Of a DNA stretch of 64,000 nt, positions 51,760-60,980 are shown piece after piece (the first letter of the stretch is position 1; every line of letters starts with the position of its first letter). Origin of the DNA: an uncultured Candidatus Melainabacteria bacterium (GTDB lineage Bacteria > Cyanobacteriota > Vampirovibrionia > Gastranaerophilales > Gastranaerophilaceae); assembly GCA_934718135.1 (NCBI GenBank), contig CAKUZW010000003.1:124001-188000 (forward strand), written 5' to 3'. A program made the position numbers and the translations under genes. The notes below the pieces were generated by a model. The model did no database searches, was not told the DNA's origin, and was given only the letters and a program-made list of their open reading frames with translations.

Positions 51760-53667
51760 ATGGGTTTATTTGACAAATTTAAAGAAGTTACAAAAAAAGT
51801 TTCCGAAGTAGAAAATAATATTTACAACGAAAAACGCGATTATCTTGAAATTTATGAGCGTAATATTGAATTAGAAAAAGAAATTGCTGATAGGACAGAA
51901 GAATTGAACGATGCAAATAAGCGTATGTTCACTCTTCAACACATTTGGGACATGATGAATTCTTCTACTCCATTAGAAAACGTATTGGAAGCAATTGTAA
52001 ACAGTACCCAAGGCGAACTTGGATACATGCATTGTACAATTATTAGCAAATGCAAAGATGAAAATGGCGAATATTTGCAAATTTTAGCCCAATCTAATGA
52101 CGGTTTGATTGACAGATTAAATAATATTATTGGTTCTCCCGGAATTCAAACAAGACGCCTAAATTATGACGGTGAAAGTGTTTTCGCTGACACTATGCGT
52201 CAAAGAACTATTATTCAAACAAAAGCAATTGACCAATCACTAAAATCTGTCCTTCCGGAATTACCGCCGGAAACTGTAGCAAAAATTATCTCAAATCAAC
52301 CAGTAAAATCAGTTATTGTAGTACCTTTGGTTACTCAAAAGAAAGAATTCGGTTGGTTTTGCGTATTTTCTTCAAGAGAAGAACTTGCACCTGCTGAAAT
52401 GGATTTTTTAGGACTTTTTGCAAAACAAATTGAAATGGCTATAACTATTGCCGATTTGTTCCAGGCTGTTAGAGAACAAGCTGTTACAGATGCCCTGACA
52501 GGATTGTATAACAGAAGATATTTTGAAGAAGCACTGGAAAAAGAAGTTCAGCGTGCAAAACGTCAACACCAACCTTTTTCAATTATTGGTATTGACTTAG
52601 ACTTTTTGAAAAAAATTAATGATACCTATGGTCATTTTTATGGAGATTTGGCAATAAAAACTATTGCTGATGTGTTAAAAGCAAATGCCCGTTCTGTCGA
52701 TGTACCGGCAAGAATTGGCGGGGAAGAATTTGATGTATTGCTCCCGGGGATTTCATCGGATGGGGCTATGATTGCGGCAGAACGTATTCGCAGTGCAATC
52801 GAAAAAACTGAAATTGAAACTATCGGTCATATAACAGGAAGTTTAGGGGTCGCAACATATTTTGAACACACCGAAGATGTGGATGAACTTATTGAACTTA
52901 CAGACCAAGCAATGTACACATCAAAGCGTAACGGACGAAACCAAGTTACTCTTGCAAAACCGGCATCTGAGACTTCATGGCAAGAAATTGCGGTTAATAC
53001 TTTCTTAGATATTTTGTCTAAAAATAGAGTGCCTATGGCAAAACAAATTTCAAAAGAATTGTGCAAAAAACTGCAAGCTCCAACTAATAAAGATGAAATT
53101 TCAAATGAGTCATTGTATTCTGTTGCAGATATGCTCACAAAATTGTACAATCCGATGCACACTTCAGGCGTGATAAAAAGCAAAGTTCTTATGGCAACAA
53201 GTCTTGCAAAAAGATTTGACCTCCCGAAAGAAGACATTGATAATTTAAGGGTTGCAGTTCTTCTTTACGATATCGGGAATTTAATGTTACCACAAGATTT
53301 ACTCCAAAAAGCAACTCCATTAACGGATGAAGAAAAAGCAAAAATCAAAAACCACCCTGTTATTGCAGCTCGAGAGATTTTGAAACCAATATCTTATGTT
53401 CAAGATATTTTGCCTATAATTGAGCACCACCACGAAAATTGGGACGGTACAGGTTATCCTAATAAAATTTCAAAAGACGAAATACCTTTGACATCACAAA
53501 TTATTTTGATTATTGATGAATACTATGCTTTGATTGAACCTCGTCCTTATCGTTCAAAAATGTCATCTCGTGATGCGTTAGAGATTATTAAAGCAGATAG
53601 CGGTAAAAAATGGAATAAAACCCTTGTTCAAGAATTTATTTCACTTATTGAGCATGATATAGTTTAG
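51760..53667 (+). CDS. GAF-GGDEF-HD(GYP) signalling protein, HD part degenerate
   Basis: 635 aa, cytoplasmic. Residues 1-60 coiled coil, about 60-235 GAF, about 250-400 GGDEF with intact GGEEF (about 320) and DLDFLKKINDTYGHFYGD, so an active diguanylate cyclase is likely. The C-terminal 180 residues are HD-GYP-like: HHHENWDGTGYPNK is present, but the first HD reads LLYDIGN (His replaced by Tyr) and the DxYDAL loop reads DEYYAL. The phosphodiesterase may be inactive or act as a sensor. AGGGAAAG precedes the ATG. Confidence 0.85.
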   Translation: MGLFDKFKEVTKKVSEVENNIYNEKRDYLEIYERNIELEKEIADRTEELNDANKRMFTLQHIWDMMNSSTPLENVLEAIVNSTQGELGYMHCTIISKCKDENGEYLQILAQSNDGLIDRLNNIIGSPGIQTRRLNYDGESVFADTMRQRTIIQTKAIDQSLKSVLPELPPETVAKIISNQPVKSVIVVPLVTQKKEFGWFCVFSSREELAPAEMDFLGLFAKQIEMAITIADLFQAVREQAVTDALTGLYNRRYFEEALEKEVQRAKRQHQPFSIIGIDLDFLKKINDTYGHFYGDLAIKTIADVLKANARSVDVPARIGGEEFDVLLPGISSDGAMIAAERIRSAIEKTEIETIGHITGSLGVATYFEHTEDVDELIELTDQAMYTSKRNGRNQVTLAKPASETSWQEIAVNTFLDILSKNRVPMAKQISKELCKKLQAPTNKDEISNESLYSVADMLTKLYNPMHTSGVIKSKVLMATSLAKRFDLPKEDIDNLRVAVLLYDIGNLMLPQDLLQKATPLTDEEKAKIKNHPVIAAREILKPISYVQDILPIIEHHHENWDGTGYPNKISKDEIPLTSQIILIIDEYYALIEPRPYRSKMSSRDALEIIKADSGKKWNKTLVQEFISLIEHDIV

Positions 53668-53672
53668 TTATC

Positions 53673-54578
53673 ATGAAAGAGAAAGATTTTATTTCAATCA
53701 TAAAAAATATTACCAATTCACAATTTATTGGGGATGATTGTGCGTATTTAAAAGATTTGGGGATTGTTGTAACTCAAGACAGTTTGATTGAAGATGTGCA
53801 TTTCTCTTTTGAATATACATCAGCGTTTGATTTGGGGTACAAGTCCGTAATGGTTAATATATCTGACGTTGCGGCAAGTGGTGGAGAAGCTGAGTATTTA
53901 ACAATAGCACTTTCTATCCCTTCAAATATTGATGAAGGTTTTGTGGAAGAGTTTTATAAAGGTTGTAAATGTGCTTGTGGAAAAGATGTTCAAATAGTTG
54001 GAGGAGATATCACAGGCAGTAACAAGGTTTGTATTTCTATATGTGCAATAGGTAAAACTTTGGGGCGAAATATTTCATCAAGAAAAAATGCTAAAGTAGG
54101 ACAAAAAGTTGTAGTTTCAGGGCTTCATGGTTCAAGTGCTGCGGGATTAAGACTATTATTTGAAAACAAAAACACCCCTGAGAAATTTATAAAAGCACAT
54201 CTAAAACCGGTTGCACAAGTGGATTTTGGGAAAAATATTGCACAGAGTGTTAAAACGCCTTATGCAATGATGGATACATCAGACGGATTGATGGATGCTT
54301 TATCCGCAATTGCAAACGATAGTGGGGTTTTACTTGATATTGATTTTGAAAAAATTCCTTATGATAAAGATTTGGAAATGTTTCCTGATTTTCAGAATTT
54401 AATATTGTTTGGAGGAGAGGATTATCAAATTCTTGCAACAGTACCGCAAGATTGTTCTTACGGAATTGAAATTGGACAAGTTAAAGCCGGACTGGGTGTA
54501 GATTTAAGACTTGATAATAAAATAAAACATTATACAAAAGAAGATGTTGAGAAAAAGGTCTTTAATCATTTTGAATAG
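53673..54578 (+). CDS. thiL: Thiamine-monophosphate kinase
   Basis: 301 aa; makes thiamine diphosphate from the ThiE product. Motifs QFIGDDCAYLKD, VTQDSLIEDVHFSFEYTS, VMVNISDVAASGG, QIVGGDITGSNK, and MMDTSDGLMDALSAIAND. Five nt after the GGDEF stop, so co-transcribed. Its N-terminus is shorter than in E. coli (301 versus about 325). Confidence 0.94.
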   Translation: MKEKDFISIIKNITNSQFIGDDCAYLKDLGIVVTQDSLIEDVHFSFEYTSAFDLGYKSVMVNISDVAASGGEAEYLTIALSIPSNIDEGFVEEFYKGCKCACGKDVQIVGGDITGSNKVCISICAIGKTLGRNISSRKNAKVGQKVVVSGLHGSSAAGLRLLFENKNTPEKFIKAHLKPVAQVDFGKNIAQSVKTPYAMMDTSDGLMDALSAIANDSGVLLDIDFEKIPYDKDLEMFPDFQNLILFGGEDYQILATVPQDCSYGIEIGQVKAGLGVDLRLDNKIKHYTKEDVEKKVFNHFE

Positions 54579-54581
54579 GAT

Positions 54582-54609
54582 TTTACATCATTTATTTTTC
54601 ATATATAAT
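54582..54609 (+). promoter_or_regulatory. lepA promoter
   Basis: TTTACA (54582-54587), 16 bp, TATAAT (54604-54609); the ATG is 7 nt further, so a leaderless transcript is predicted. Confidence 0.6.
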
Positions 54610-54616
54610 CATAGTT

Positions 54617-56419
54617 ATGAAAACTAGAGATAATGTAAGAAATTTTTGTATAATTGCCCATATTGACCATGGAAAGTCAACCTTGGCAGACAGACTTTTA
54701 GAAAAAACAGGAACAGTTGCTCAACGTGATATGCAAGACCAATTGCTTGATTCAATGGATATTGAACGTGAACGTGGAATTACAATTAAATTGAATGCTG
54801 CAAGAATGAATTATAAAGCATCTGACGGCAAAAATTATGAACTCAATTTGATTGACACCCCGGGGCACGTAGATTTTTCTTATGAAGTTTCACGTTCATT
54901 AGCAGCTTGTGAAGGGGCATTGCTTATTGTTGACGCATCTCAAGGGGTTGAGGCTCAAACATTAGCAAATGTTTATTTGGCAATTGAACAAAATTTGGAA
55001 ATTATCCCTGTAATTAATAAAATTGACTTGCCTTCTGCGGATGTTGAACGCGTAAAGCAAGAAATTGAAGAAATTTTAGGAATTGATGCTTCTATGGCAA
55101 TTCCTGTCAGTGCTAAAACGGGTGTTGGTATTGATGATGTGTTGGAAGCTGTAGTTAATTATATTCCTGCTCCGGTTGACAATTCAGACAAACCATTAAG
55201 AGCTTTAGTTTTTGATAGCGTGTATGACCAATATTTAGGTACGGTTTGCTATTTCAAAGTTGTTGACGGAAGTATTTCTGTTGGTGACAAAGTTAGATTT
55301 ATGGCGTCAGGTAAAGAGTGCGAAGTTGTTGAACTTGGATATCAAACACCTGCAAGAAAACCCGTTGAAAAGCTAACTTGCGGAGATGTAGGCTATTTTG
55401 CCGGTTCAATCAAGGAATTAACCCGATTTGTTGGGGATACAATCACAAATATAGAAAATCCTGCTAAAGAAGCTCTTCCTGGGTACAAAGAAGCTTTACC
55501 TATGGTATTTTCAGGCATGTATCCTGTTGATAATGAAGATTATGCGGATTTAAAAGAAGCATTAGAAAAACTTAAACTAAACGACAGTAGTATTACTTTT
55601 GAACCTGAAACATCTAACGCTTTAGGATTTGGATTCAGATGCGGGTTTTTGGGCATGCTTCACATGGAAATTGCTCAAGAACGTTTGGAAAGAGAATACA
55701 ACTTATCACTTGTAACAACAGCACCTTCTGTTGTTTATCGAGTTCATAAAACAAATGGGGAAGTAGTCGAAATTGACAACCCGTCTAATCTTCCTGATGC
55801 ACAATATCGAGATTATATTGAAGAACCGTATGTGAAAGTTCAAGTCATTACACCAAACGAATTTGTTGGAACATTGATGAAACTATCACAAGAAAAACGT
55901 GGCATTTTCAAAAATATGACATATCTGGACAAAGTTCGTGTTGATTTGACTTATGAAATTCCCTTGAGTGAAGTAATTACCGATTTCTATGACCAACTAA
56001 AATCCAGAACAAAAGGTTATGCAAGTTTAGACTATGAATTTAGTGAATACAAACGTTCAAAACTTGTAAAACTTGATATTATGCTTGCAGGAGAGGTTGT
56101 TGATGCTCTATCCGTAATTTGTCACGAAGATAGTGCTTTTTATGTAGGGCAAAAATTAACCGCCAAGCTAAAAGATATTATTCCAAGACAGTTGTTCGAA
56201 GTTCCAATCCAAGCAGCAGTTGGAGGAAGAGTAATTGCAAGAACAAATATCAAAGCTATGCGTAAAAACGTACTTGCAAAATGTTATGGTGGTGATATTT
56301 CTCGTAAACGTAAACTTCTTGAAAAACAGAAAAAGGGTAAAAAGCGTATGAAATCTGTCGGAAGTGTAGAAGTTCCACAAGAAGCATTTATGGCAGTTCT
56401 TAGCCTTGAGGAGGAATAA
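54617..56419 (+). CDS. lepA: Elongation factor 4 (LepA)
   Basis: 600 aa GTPase that back-translocates ribosomes. AHIDHGKSTLADRLLEK, RERGITIKLN, DTPGHVDF, NKIDLP, and the C-terminal LepA signature region (GFLGMLHMEIAQERLEREY, GGDISRKRKLLEKQKKGKKR). No Shine-Dalgarno; -10 is 7 nt before the ATG. Its end overlaps the convergent HTH gene by 20 nt. Confidence 0.97.
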   Translation: MKTRDNVRNFCIIAHIDHGKSTLADRLLEKTGTVAQRDMQDQLLDSMDIERERGITIKLNAARMNYKASDGKNYELNLIDTPGHVDFSYEVSRSLAACEGALLIVDASQGVEAQTLANVYLAIEQNLEIIPVINKIDLPSADVERVKQEIEEILGIDASMAIPVSAKTGVGIDDVLEAVVNYIPAPVDNSDKPLRALVFDSVYDQYLGTVCYFKVVDGSISVGDKVRFMASGKECEVVELGYQTPARKPVEKLTCGDVGYFAGSIKELTRFVGDTITNIENPAKEALPGYKEALPMVFSGMYPVDNEDYADLKEALEKLKLNDSSITFEPETSNALGFGFRCGFLGMLHMEIAQERLEREYNLSLVTTAPSVVYRVHKTNGEVVEIDNPSNLPDAQYRDYIEEPYVKVQVITPNEFVGTLMKLSQEKRGIFKNMTYLDKVRVDLTYEIPLSEVITDFYDQLKSRTKGYASLDYEFSEYKRSKLVKLDIMLAGEVVDALSVICHEDSAFYVGQKLTAKLKDIIPRQLFEVPIQAAVGGRVIARTNIKAMRKNVLAKCYGGDISRKRKLLEKQKKGKKRMKSVGSVEVPQEAFMAVLSLEEE

Positions 56420-56642
56420 CAATTCCTTTAACAACAGCTAAAAGTGCTGCGTCTAATCTGTTTTTAACTCCAACTTTACGCAAAATTGAAGCAACATGGG
56501 CTTTTACAGTGTGATCTGTAATTGATAGTATTTTTGCGATTTCTTTATTGGTTCTCCCTTCTGCAACAAACTGTAAAACTTCCAATTCTCTATCTGTTAA
56601 TTTCTTAATCTTAATTCTTTCTATCTGTGCAATGTTTACCAT
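56400..56642 (-). CDS. Small LuxR/GerE-type HTH protein
   Basis: 80 aa, HTH only: KKLTDRELEVLQFVAEGRTN, EIAKILSITDHTVKAHVASI, LRKVGVKNRLDAALLAV. No receiver or sensor domain, so likely an orphan DNA-binding regulator or the output piece of a split system. Starts MVNIAQIERIKI with GGAGAAAGG upstream. Overlaps lepA tail to tail. Confidence 0.88.
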   Translation of the reverse strand: MVNIAQIERIKIKKLTDRELEVLQFVAEGRTNKEIAKILSITDHTVKAHVASILRKVGVKNRLDAALLAVVKGIVIPPQG

Positions 56643-56815
56643 TAGTAATCCTTTCTCCTTTTTATACTAACATTACTTAGCCATATTGCTATTAGCCACA
56701 TGGCTATATTTGACTTGGTTTACAACCTATTAGGTGGCAAACACTGTTTTTTATTAATAAAATTTTACTTTTTATGATTTATTTTACCTAAAACTTTTAT
56801 GTTAAAATAACATAC

Positions 56816-57220
56816 ATGAAAACATTAGCAAGATTTATACAAACAAAAAGAGAAGATTTAGGTTTAACGCAAAAAGGATTGTCAATTGCAGCAAATGTAC
56901 CGCTAGATGTTATTGAAGAAGTAGAAGACGGCAAATCGTTATTCTTATCTGTTACGGTAAGACAAGCTCTAGCTAAGGTTTTGAAATGTGAACCAAGCGA
57001 AATTAAACATTTAGAAAAAGATATTGCAGCAGATATTGTGTCGCCTGAAGTTATCGAAAGTTTAAAAAAACTTATCCTAAAAGGAGCAGGCGGCTTAAAA
57101 TGCCCGAGATGTGGTGCACCTTTGGATACAAGAATTGCTAAAATGTATGATTTAGAAGATAATTTAGTTCTTCATCCAAAAGCTCATTGCACAAAGTGTC
57201 CGTTCCAAATTCATTCATAA
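56816..57220 (+). CDS. XRE-family HTH protein with C-terminal zinc ribbon
   Basis: 134 aa. HTH: FIQTKREDLGLTQKGLSIAA, VPLDVIEEVEDGKSLFL; zinc ribbon at residues about 98-125 (LKCPRCGAPLD and AHCTKCPFQIH). An extended -10 TGTTAAAAT is 7 nt before the ATG, and no Shine-Dalgarno is visible. Next gene is fba, which has its own promoter, so the target is unclear. Confidence 0.75.
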   Translation: MKTLARFIQTKREDLGLTQKGLSIAANVPLDVIEEVEDGKSLFLSVTVRQALAKVLKCEPSEIKHLEKDIAADIVSPEVIESLKKLILKGAGGLKCPRCGAPLDTRIAKMYDLEDNLVLHPKAHCTKCPFQIHS

Positions 57221-57263
57221 AGAATATTTCTATCCTTTTGTAATATTGCAGTTTATTTTTGTT

Positions 57264-57272
57264 TGTTATAAA
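57264..57272 (+). promoter_or_regulatory. Extended -10 of fba
   Basis: TGTTATAAA, with TTGCAG 15 bp before the hexamer; about 45 nt upstream of the fba ATG. Confidence 0.45.
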
Positions 57273-57316
57273 TTAGGCATGTGTAATATATTATACGTAA
57301 GAGAAGGAGAACTCAA

Positions 57317-58276
57317 ATGAGTGAAAGAAAATTAGTTGGAACAAAAGAAATGTTCGAAAAAGCCCTAGCTGGTAAATATGCTATTGGTGCTTACAACGTA
57401 AACAACATGGAAATTTTACAAGGTATTGCAGAAGCTGCTGAAGAAACACAATCTCCAATTATCTTGCAAGTTTCAGCAGGTGCAAGAAAATATGCTAACC
57501 AAACTTACCTAATCAAGTTGGTTGAAGCTGCATTAGCAACTACTACAGTTCCTATCGCTTTACACTTAGATCACGGTGCTGATTTCGAAATTTGTAAAGC
57601 TTGTATTGACGGTGGTTTCTCATCAGTTATGATTGATGGTTCAAGATTCCCATTAGAAGAAAACATCGCTTTAACTAAAAAAGTTGTTGAATATGCTCAC
57701 GCTCACGGCGTTTCAGTAGAAGCTGAATTGGGTAAATTAGCTGGTGTTGAAGATGACGTTAAAGTTCACGCTAAAGATTCAACTTACACAGACCCAGAAG
57801 AAGCTGCTAGATTTGTTAAAGAAACTGGTTGTGATTCATTAGCTGTTGCTATTGGTACTTCACACGGTGCTTACAAATTCAAAGGCGAAGCTAAATTAGA
57901 CTTCGAAAGATTAGCTGAAATCAAAAAAGCTGTAAACGAAGCAGTTGGATATGATTATCCATTAGTATTACACGGTTCATCATCAGTTCCAAAAGAATTC
58001 GTTGCTAAATGTAACAAATTCGGTGGTAACTTACCAGATGCACAAGGTGTTCCAGAAGATATGCTTAACTTCGCTTCTAAACACGGTGTTGCAAAAATCA
58101 ATATTGATACAGATTTGAGACTTGCAATGACTTCAACTATCAGAGAATTCTTCATTGAACACCCTGAAAAATTCGACCCAAGAGAATACATGGGACCTGG
58201 TAGAACAGCCGTTAAAGAAATGGTTATGCACAAAATGAGAGATGTATTAGGTACTGCAGGACACGCTAAAGACTAG
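57317..58276 (+). CDS. fba: Class II fructose-bisphosphate aldolase
   Basis: Glycolytic/gluconeogenic zinc enzyme cleaving fructose-1,6-bisphosphate. 319 aa. Zinc ligands in IALHLDHGADFEICK and VLHGSSSVPKEF; catalytic GIGTSHGAYKFKGE-like region (AIGTSHGAYKFKG) and NIDTDLRLAMTS. Strong AAGGAG 7 nt before the ATG. Codons end in C for Asn and Phe more often than neighbours, fitting high expression. Confidence 0.97.
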   Translation: MSERKLVGTKEMFEKALAGKYAIGAYNVNNMEILQGIAEAAEETQSPIILQVSAGARKYANQTYLIKLVEAALATTTVPIALHLDHGADFEICKACIDGGFSSVMIDGSRFPLEENIALTKKVVEYAHAHGVSVEAELGKLAGVEDDVKVHAKDSTYTDPEEAARFVKETGCDSLAVAIGTSHGAYKFKGEAKLDFERLAEIKKAVNEAVGYDYPLVLHGSSSVPKEFVAKCNKFGGNLPDAQGVPEDMLNFASKHGVAKINIDTDLRLAMTSTIREFFIEHPEKFDPREYMGPGRTAVKEMVMHKMRDVLGTAGHAKD

Positions 58277-58321
58277 TTCTTGTCTGAGTTCTAAAGACTT
58301 AATAAACTCAATGAGTTTGTA

Positions 58322-58362
58322 AAAAATCCGTCTTTATATTTTTAAAGGCGGATTTTTGTTTT
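58322..58362 (+). terminator. fba terminator
   Basis: AAAAATCCGTCTTTA / TAAAGGCGGATTTTT (one G:T pair), followed by GTTTTAA. Confidence 0.85.
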
Positions 58363-58430
58363 AAAATTTTTTGAAATATTTAGTCTATCTATATGACAAA
58401 TTCTAAAGACTTATTTCCTATAATAAAAAA

Positions 58431-59114
58431 ATGGACGAGAAAACAATTGACAAAAAGTATACTGATTTTATTGAGAGTCTGATTGAACAAATTTCACCAA
58501 TGTTGCCTGAGGATGTAAATCCCCTGCAAAAAGATTATTTGGTCAGCAATATACGAAAATCAGCAACTCTAATGGCTTCATCAATGGAAGATGATGAAGA
58601 ATTCTCTCGTTTTGATTTTGAACAACAATGTTTTTATATCCAAGTAATGGCAGAATGGTCTTTCCACAAGGAAATCGACTTATTCCGCTCCGGAATTCCT
58701 GCAAAATATTGGAAAGTTGTTATGCAAAAAATTTGGTTTGCAATGTGGGAAGTTATGTATGCTTGTGTAAAAAATGATGCCCCGAATGAAGTCGTTCTTT
58801 CTCTTGTTGAAAGATTTGTCAATAGAACATATAGAGATGCGGTTGAAGAACTCAAAGAAGATAATGTTATTGATGAAGAAACAGAAGAAAAAGCTAAAGA
58901 ACAATCAAATATTGAAAAAATGGCAAAAGAACTTCGAAAAGAACGCAAAATAAATGAAAAAGTTCGCAATATAATTTTATATTCAATCCTTTTTGTAATT
59001 ATTGGGGTTGCGGTATCTTTTATTATTCTCAAATTCCAAACTTATGGCGTAATTGCGATTATAACATTACTTGTTTTATATCACATTTTTCCTATTCGCA
59101 AAAATGAAGAATAA
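58431..59114 (+). CDS. Unknown 227-aa protein with C-terminal membrane anchor
   Basis: Residues 1-140 are helical with Trp-rich part (AKYWKVVMQKIWFAMWEVMY); 140-185 is a charged coiled coil; the last 45 residues hold two hydrophobic segments (NIILYSILFVIIGVAVSF, YGVIAIITLLVLYHIF). A tail-anchored topology is likely. TATAAT lies 6 nt before the ATG. Not recognised. Confidence 0.65.
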   Translation: MDEKTIDKKYTDFIESLIEQISPMLPEDVNPLQKDYLVSNIRKSATLMASSMEDDEEFSRFDFEQQCFYIQVMAEWSFHKEIDLFRSGIPAKYWKVVMQKIWFAMWEVMYACVKNDAPNEVVLSLVERFVNRTYRDAVEELKEDNVIDEETEEKAKEQSNIEKMAKELRKERKINEKVRNIILYSILFVIIGVAVSFIILKFQTYGVIAIITLLVLYHIFPIRKNEE

Positions 59115-59149
59115 TGTGTTAAGTTCATTTACAATCCTTTCGAATTTAT

Positions 59150-59177
59150 TAAAGTTTTCTCCAAAATTAACCGATTA
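59150..59177 (+). promoter_or_regulatory. Sigma-28-like promoter of 59216
   Basis: TAAAGTTT (59150-59157), 12-nt spacer, ACCGATTA (59170-59177), same layout as 26462 and 48161. Confidence 0.6.
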
Positions 59178-59215
59178 TATTAAATATCAAATATACCCCA
59201 GAGGAGATATAAATA

Positions 59216-60976
59216 ATGGTAGAAATTAATGGTAACAATCCGCAATTGCCGAACTTAAAATTAAAAGGTACAGATAAATCAATAAACCTGAACAATTTAA
59301 AAGGGTTGCAAAAAACGGAGCAAAATAAATCTCTGTTTGATAAATATGATTTCAATCATAACGGGGTTATTGATGATAACGAAGTCAAGAGCATGCAAAA
59401 CAATTTGAAATCTATTGCAGGCAATAATACTATTTCTCAAAGAGAGATAAATTCTGAATGGGGAGATAATAATGCATTTGCAGAGTTAAACGCTCTTGCA
59501 GACCAACAAAAAGCTTATGAAACAAGTAATGAATATACCGAAACTAAAGGAAATGTGACAACTCATTATGAAAAAGCTACATTTGCGGGTAAAGGTATAA
59601 CTTATGACACAATAAAAAATGATGACGGTTCAGTAACAACTAGGACAGATAAAAGTTCTACAACAGAATATAAAGATGGCAGTGTTGTATATAAAGATGA
59701 AAATGGTTCAAAACTAACTACCAAAGACGGAAATAATCTTATTTATACCAAAACAGGTTATACCGCAGAAGGTAAAAATGGAGAATACACAAGTTATTAC
59801 TACGGTCCAAGACCTCAAATTTCCGAGAAAATGGAATATATTACAAAAGACGGTCAATCTATTCAACAAACCACAAGATATTCTAAGGACGGAAAATTAA
59901 CTTCAATAAGTCAAAAAGAAGGCAACACTGTTACTACGACAAATTATGCTCAAGATGGAACGGTTTCAAATGTTACCGTTTCAGGTAGAGATAAGGATAG
60001 TAATGGTAAACTTTATTCATTTGAAACAACTTACGCATCTGATGCTGACAGAAAAGCAGGGAAACCACAACAAGAAATCAGAAACGGTGATCTTTCGGCT
60101 TTAAAACAAACAACAACTTATTCTTATGATGCCAAAGGTAATGTTAAAGCAGAAACCAAAAATGCTGCAAATGAAACAACAACAAAATTCACAAATTCTA
60201 AAGGTGAAACAATAAATGCAAAAGATTTTGATGCCCCTTCTCCTTACACTGTTCAAAAGGGAGATAGTATAACAAAAATTGCAACAGCAGCATTGAAAGA
60301 ACAAGGTGTTGAAAACCCGACAAAAGAACAAATTCAAGAAGCTAGAACTCAACTTATGTCTGCCAATAAAGAAAAATTAGGCAAATATAACGGCCCTAAA
60401 AAAGAATGGGCAAACAATAGATTTTTCTATCCGAATACTGAAATCTCAATTCCAAAATTCGATTTGAGTAAAGCAGGAGTTCAAAAACAAGAAGAGCCTA
60501 CAAACATTGAATCTGCAATGGAAAAAGCTTTTGGAAAAGATGCCAAATTGCCTGATGGTTATACCGCAGATTTTAAAGATGGTAAACTTATCTTAAAAGA
60601 TGATAAAGGTAAAGAAACAACTGTTGATAAAACAAAACTTGTTATGATTGGACAAAGTGATGATCCAGACGCAACATCAGACAAAGTAAATAATACATCT
60701 GATAGTGATGATGTAATTTCGATGATGAAAGATGCGGATTCGAATAAAAGTGGCACAATAGATAAAACAGAATTTAGTAATTATATAAAAGATATGTTAA
60801 ATTCTGCAAACTTTGAAATAAATGATAAAAATAAAGCAAAGGTTGATGAATTAATCAATAATAGTTTTACTTCTCTTGATTCTATAAAACAAGATGGAAT
60901 GATAACAAAAGAAGAATTAACGAAAAATGCTTCTGCAGTAATTAATAAATTAGTTGACGATTTAAGTGCTGAATAA
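59216..60976 (+). CDS. EF-hand and LysM-containing protein
   Basis: 586 aa, no signal peptide. Residues about 40-75: EF-hand loop DFNHNGVIDDNE. Residues about 100-310: repeats of Tyr-Lys-Asp-Gly beta units, like a surface repeat region. About 342-410: LysM (SPYTVQKGDSITKIATAAL to YPNTEISIP), peptidoglycan-binding. C-terminus: loop DADSNKSGTIDKTE and a weaker DSIKQDGMITKEE. It looks like an envelope protein that binds calcium and peptidoglycan, exported by a non-Sec route (inferred). GAGGAGATAT precedes the ATG. Confidence 0.78.
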   Translation: MVEINGNNPQLPNLKLKGTDKSINLNNLKGLQKTEQNKSLFDKYDFNHNGVIDDNEVKSMQNNLKSIAGNNTISQREINSEWGDNNAFAELNALADQQKAYETSNEYTETKGNVTTHYEKATFAGKGITYDTIKNDDGSVTTRTDKSSTTEYKDGSVVYKDENGSKLTTKDGNNLIYTKTGYTAEGKNGEYTSYYYGPRPQISEKMEYITKDGQSIQQTTRYSKDGKLTSISQKEGNTVTTTNYAQDGTVSNVTVSGRDKDSNGKLYSFETTYASDADRKAGKPQQEIRNGDLSALKQTTTYSYDAKGNVKAETKNAANETTTKFTNSKGETINAKDFDAPSPYTVQKGDSITKIATAALKEQGVENPTKEQIQEARTQLMSANKEKLGKYNGPKKEWANNRFFYPNTEISIPKFDLSKAGVQKQEEPTNIESAMEKAFGKDAKLPDGYTADFKDGKLILKDDKGKETTVDKTKLVMIGQSDDPDATSDKVNNTSDSDDVISMMKDADSNKSGTIDKTEFSNYIKDMLNSANFEINDKNKAKVDELINNSFTSLDSIKQDGMITKEELTKNASAVINKLVDDLSAE

Positions 60977-60980
60977 GTTT

